Below, piece after piece: positions 62,583 through 64,000 of a stretch of DNA of 64,000 bases (position 1 is the first letter of the stretch; each line of letters starts with the position of its first letter). The notes below the pieces were generated by a model. That model was not told the DNA's origin and ran no database searches. It saw only the letters and a program-made list of their open reading frames with translations. The DNA is from Kluyveromyces lactis (lineage: Eukaryota; Ascomycota; Saccharomycetes; Saccharomycetales; Saccharomycetaceae): positions 434,001-498,000 of the forward strand of contig NC_006039.1 in the NCBI RefSeq assembly GCF_000002515.2, written 5' to 3'. Both the position numbers and the translations under genes were made by a program.

Positions 62583-63374
62583 ATGCTCCAATTGAGCCAT
62601 AAACTAGACGGAAGACATATCTTGTTAGTGGGATGCGGTGAAGTAGGATATACCAGAGTGTTGAAACTTTTACCGACAGGATGTAAACTAACAATTATAT
62701 CCCCAGAAATCCATCCCAAATTAACAGATCTAGTCAATAACGATCAATATCAACCAGGCCAGATCTACAAGTATTTGGCGAGGAACTTTGAAGAAGATGA
62801 TTTGGTGATGTACGGTAACAATCAAGTAAGTAAAGTTGAAGATTTGAATAAACCGCTAGGATTTCATATGGTTTTCACTTGTCTTCCGGATCTAAAATTG
62901 AGCACTCGTATTTACCAGTTGACAAAATTGAAACTTGGCATGGGTACTTTATGCAACGTTGCAGACCAACCACCATTATGTGATTTTTATTTTGGAGCAA
63001 ATCTCAGGCTAGGAGATGAAAATTTCGGTCTATCAATTATGATCAGCAGTGAGGGAATGTCTCCCAGGTTCACGGCTTTATTCAAGAAAGAATTATTGTC
63101 AAGGTACGGTGATTATCCAATTAAAGAATGTGTGGGGAAACTAAGTGAGGTTAGGGAAAGGGTAAGAACGACATCAGAGAAATATTTAGACCAGTTCGAT
63201 AATGATAATGCTCAGTTAATTAAATTCCGCATGGAATGGCTAAAGGCATTAACGGATAAGATGGGAATAGAGTGTTACAAACTCGATACAGATAAAGTGA
63301 TAAAGCTTTTTGAAGATATGATTAAGACTAAGAGGTTTGAGTTGAAAGACGTTCCAGAAAACTCAATAATGTGA
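62583..63374 (+). CDS. MET8: Bifunctional precorrin-2 dehydrogenase / sirohydrochlorin ferrochelatase
   Basis: This 263-residue enzyme carries out the last two steps of sirohaem synthesis: NAD-dependent oxidation of precorrin-2 and insertion of Fe(II). Sirohaem is needed by sulfite reductase, hence for methionine and cysteine synthesis. The N-terminal dinucleotide-binding loop is VGCGEVG (Gly17, Gly19, Gly22). Asp128 in NVADQPPLCDF matches the region of the catalytic Asp of S. cerevisiae Met8 (274 residues). GLSIMISSEGMSPRFTALFK is also characteristic. It corresponds to YBR213W, immediately after NGR1. A TCACGTG element lies upstream. Confidence 0.96.
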   Translation: MLQLSHKLDGRHILLVGCGEVGYTRVLKLLPTGCKLTIISPEIHPKLTDLVNNDQYQPGQIYKYLARNFEEDDLVMYGNNQVSKVEDLNKPLGFHMVFTCLPDLKLSTRIYQLTKLKLGMGTLCNVADQPPLCDFYFGANLRLGDENFGLSIMISSEGMSPRFTALFKKELLSRYGDYPIKECVGKLSEVRERVRTTSEKYLDQFDNDNAQLIKFRMEWLKALTDKMGIECYKLDTDKVIKLFEDMIKTKRFELKDVPENSIM

Positions 63375-63876
63375 TGTTAAAAAGCATAAACAAAGTATGA
63401 TGTGTGTATAAAAATTTAAATAATGATATGAAAGGAGAAAAAAATACAGATCAGAACTATTGCTACAGATATAGAAGCAATAGTCTCTTTGATATATGCT
63501 TCGAACAGTTAACGTCGCTCGTTCAGTTGATCTCCCATTCTAATAAGTTGTATAATGGCCCAAGTGGTACTATTTTTTTTAAATTTTTTCTTGTGTTTCC
63601 TCTGTAATAATACTCATATTGTATTGTACTGTGTATTTTTTTTTTGGTATGTGGTTAGGTTATTTTTTTGATAAAGATGAATGATAATGGATAGACAAGT
63701 TAACAAAAAAATAGGGATGTAGCGGAGGAAAGTCCGACAAAGCAGCCATCCATCAAGACGGCTTCATTGACGTTTATCTAGAACGGGAACCAATGCATTT
63801 GTTCGTGATGTAGGAGTAAAGGGATAATGCCCGAAAGAAATAATACAAATAAATATTATGTTATTTGTGATTTTTT
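63375..63876. other. Intergenic region between convergent genes
   Basis: These 502 bp separate the stops of MET8 and the partial gene at the edge. The part at about 63715-63850 is less AT-rich and contains small hairpins (CGGA-N6-TCCG, GGG-N5-CCC). It could hold a structured RNA, but I cannot assign one. Confidence 0.45.
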
Positions 63877-64000
63877 CTACTTCTTTTCGTAAACTTCACC
63901 TCTTCTTGCGGCGAACTTAGCAGCTTGATCAACATTGTCCTTGACCACAGCGATTCTCATGGTAGCCAAGATGTTGTGAGCGGCGTTAGAATGCAAGTAG
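63877..64000 (-). CDS. 3' end of an unidentified gene (partial)
   Basis: An open frame enters from the right edge and ends at TAG (63877-63879). The visible 40 C-terminal residues include AHNILATMRIAVVKDNVDQ and the terminus FAARRGEVYEKK. Codons are almost all preferred ones (GCT, GTC, AAG, AGA, GGT), which indicates a real and highly expressed gene. I do not recognise the family. SDS23/24 follows MET8 in S. cerevisiae, but this tail is not one I can match to it. Confidence 0.75.
   Translation of the reverse strand, partial: YLHSNAAHNILATMRIAVVKDNVDQAAKFAARRGEVYEKK

Noticed and set aside
63718-63760. GGAGGAAAGTCCGAC resembles the CR-I core of bacterial-type RNase P RNA
   Set aside because: The match is confined to about 13 bases, no CR-V partner sequence was found nearby, and yeast nuclear RNase P RNA does not carry this string.

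Overview
This is nuclear DNA from a budding yeast of the Saccharomycetaceae. The genes are mostly intron-less, RPS30 has a yeast-type intron (TACTAAC branch point), and nearly every conserved protein matches a Saccharomyces cerevisiae gene. The species looks like one that never underwent the whole-genome duplication. Orthologues of two S. cerevisiae duplicated regions, YOR181-YOR191 and YLR287-YLR301, are interleaved here in one unbroken order, as expected for an unduplicated ancestor. Moderate GC content and a private family of small cell-wall proteins make a Kluyveromyces species my best guess. That genus call is inference. || Layout. (1) 0.7-10.1 kb: LAS17, a YLR287C orthologue, RPS30, SER1, MEC3 and GUF1. 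(2) 10.3-25.6 kb: an island without counterpart at this place in S. cerevisiae. It holds a stand-alone TenA-family gene, a FRE-type ferric reductase, three related serine/threonine-rich GPI cell-wall protein genes and a Rim9/PalI-like membrane protein gene, separated by unusually long non-coding stretches (2-3 kb). (3) 27.4-41.6 kb: GCD7, SEC72, GSP1, a coiled-coil gene resembling the ADIP/Msd1 family, ATP14, YHC1, TUF1, ECM38 and MSB1. (4) 41.7-55.1 kb: a block bounded by two identical tRNA-Glu(UUC) genes in opposite orientation, with IES4, EXG1, a WWM1-like gene, ULS1, HRI1 and a diverged tandem copy of HRI1. (5) After the second tRNA the gene order jumps to the YBR210-213 / YGL054 region: an unrecognised gene, ERV14/15, AME1, NGR1 and MET8, then the 3' end of an unidentified gene cut by the window edge. 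|| Most genes are housekeeping and do not form operons. The island is the accessory part. Its three cell-wall genes share a short motif (roughly T-x-T-x3-G-x2-Y/F-T-K-x-V) that occurs two to seven times per protein, so a single small module seems to have been multiplied within and between genes. The non-coding DNA around them carries several perfect or near-perfect palindromes, the best with 18-bp arms and a 1-nt centre. No transposon, LTR element, CRISPR array, rRNA or centromere was recognised.
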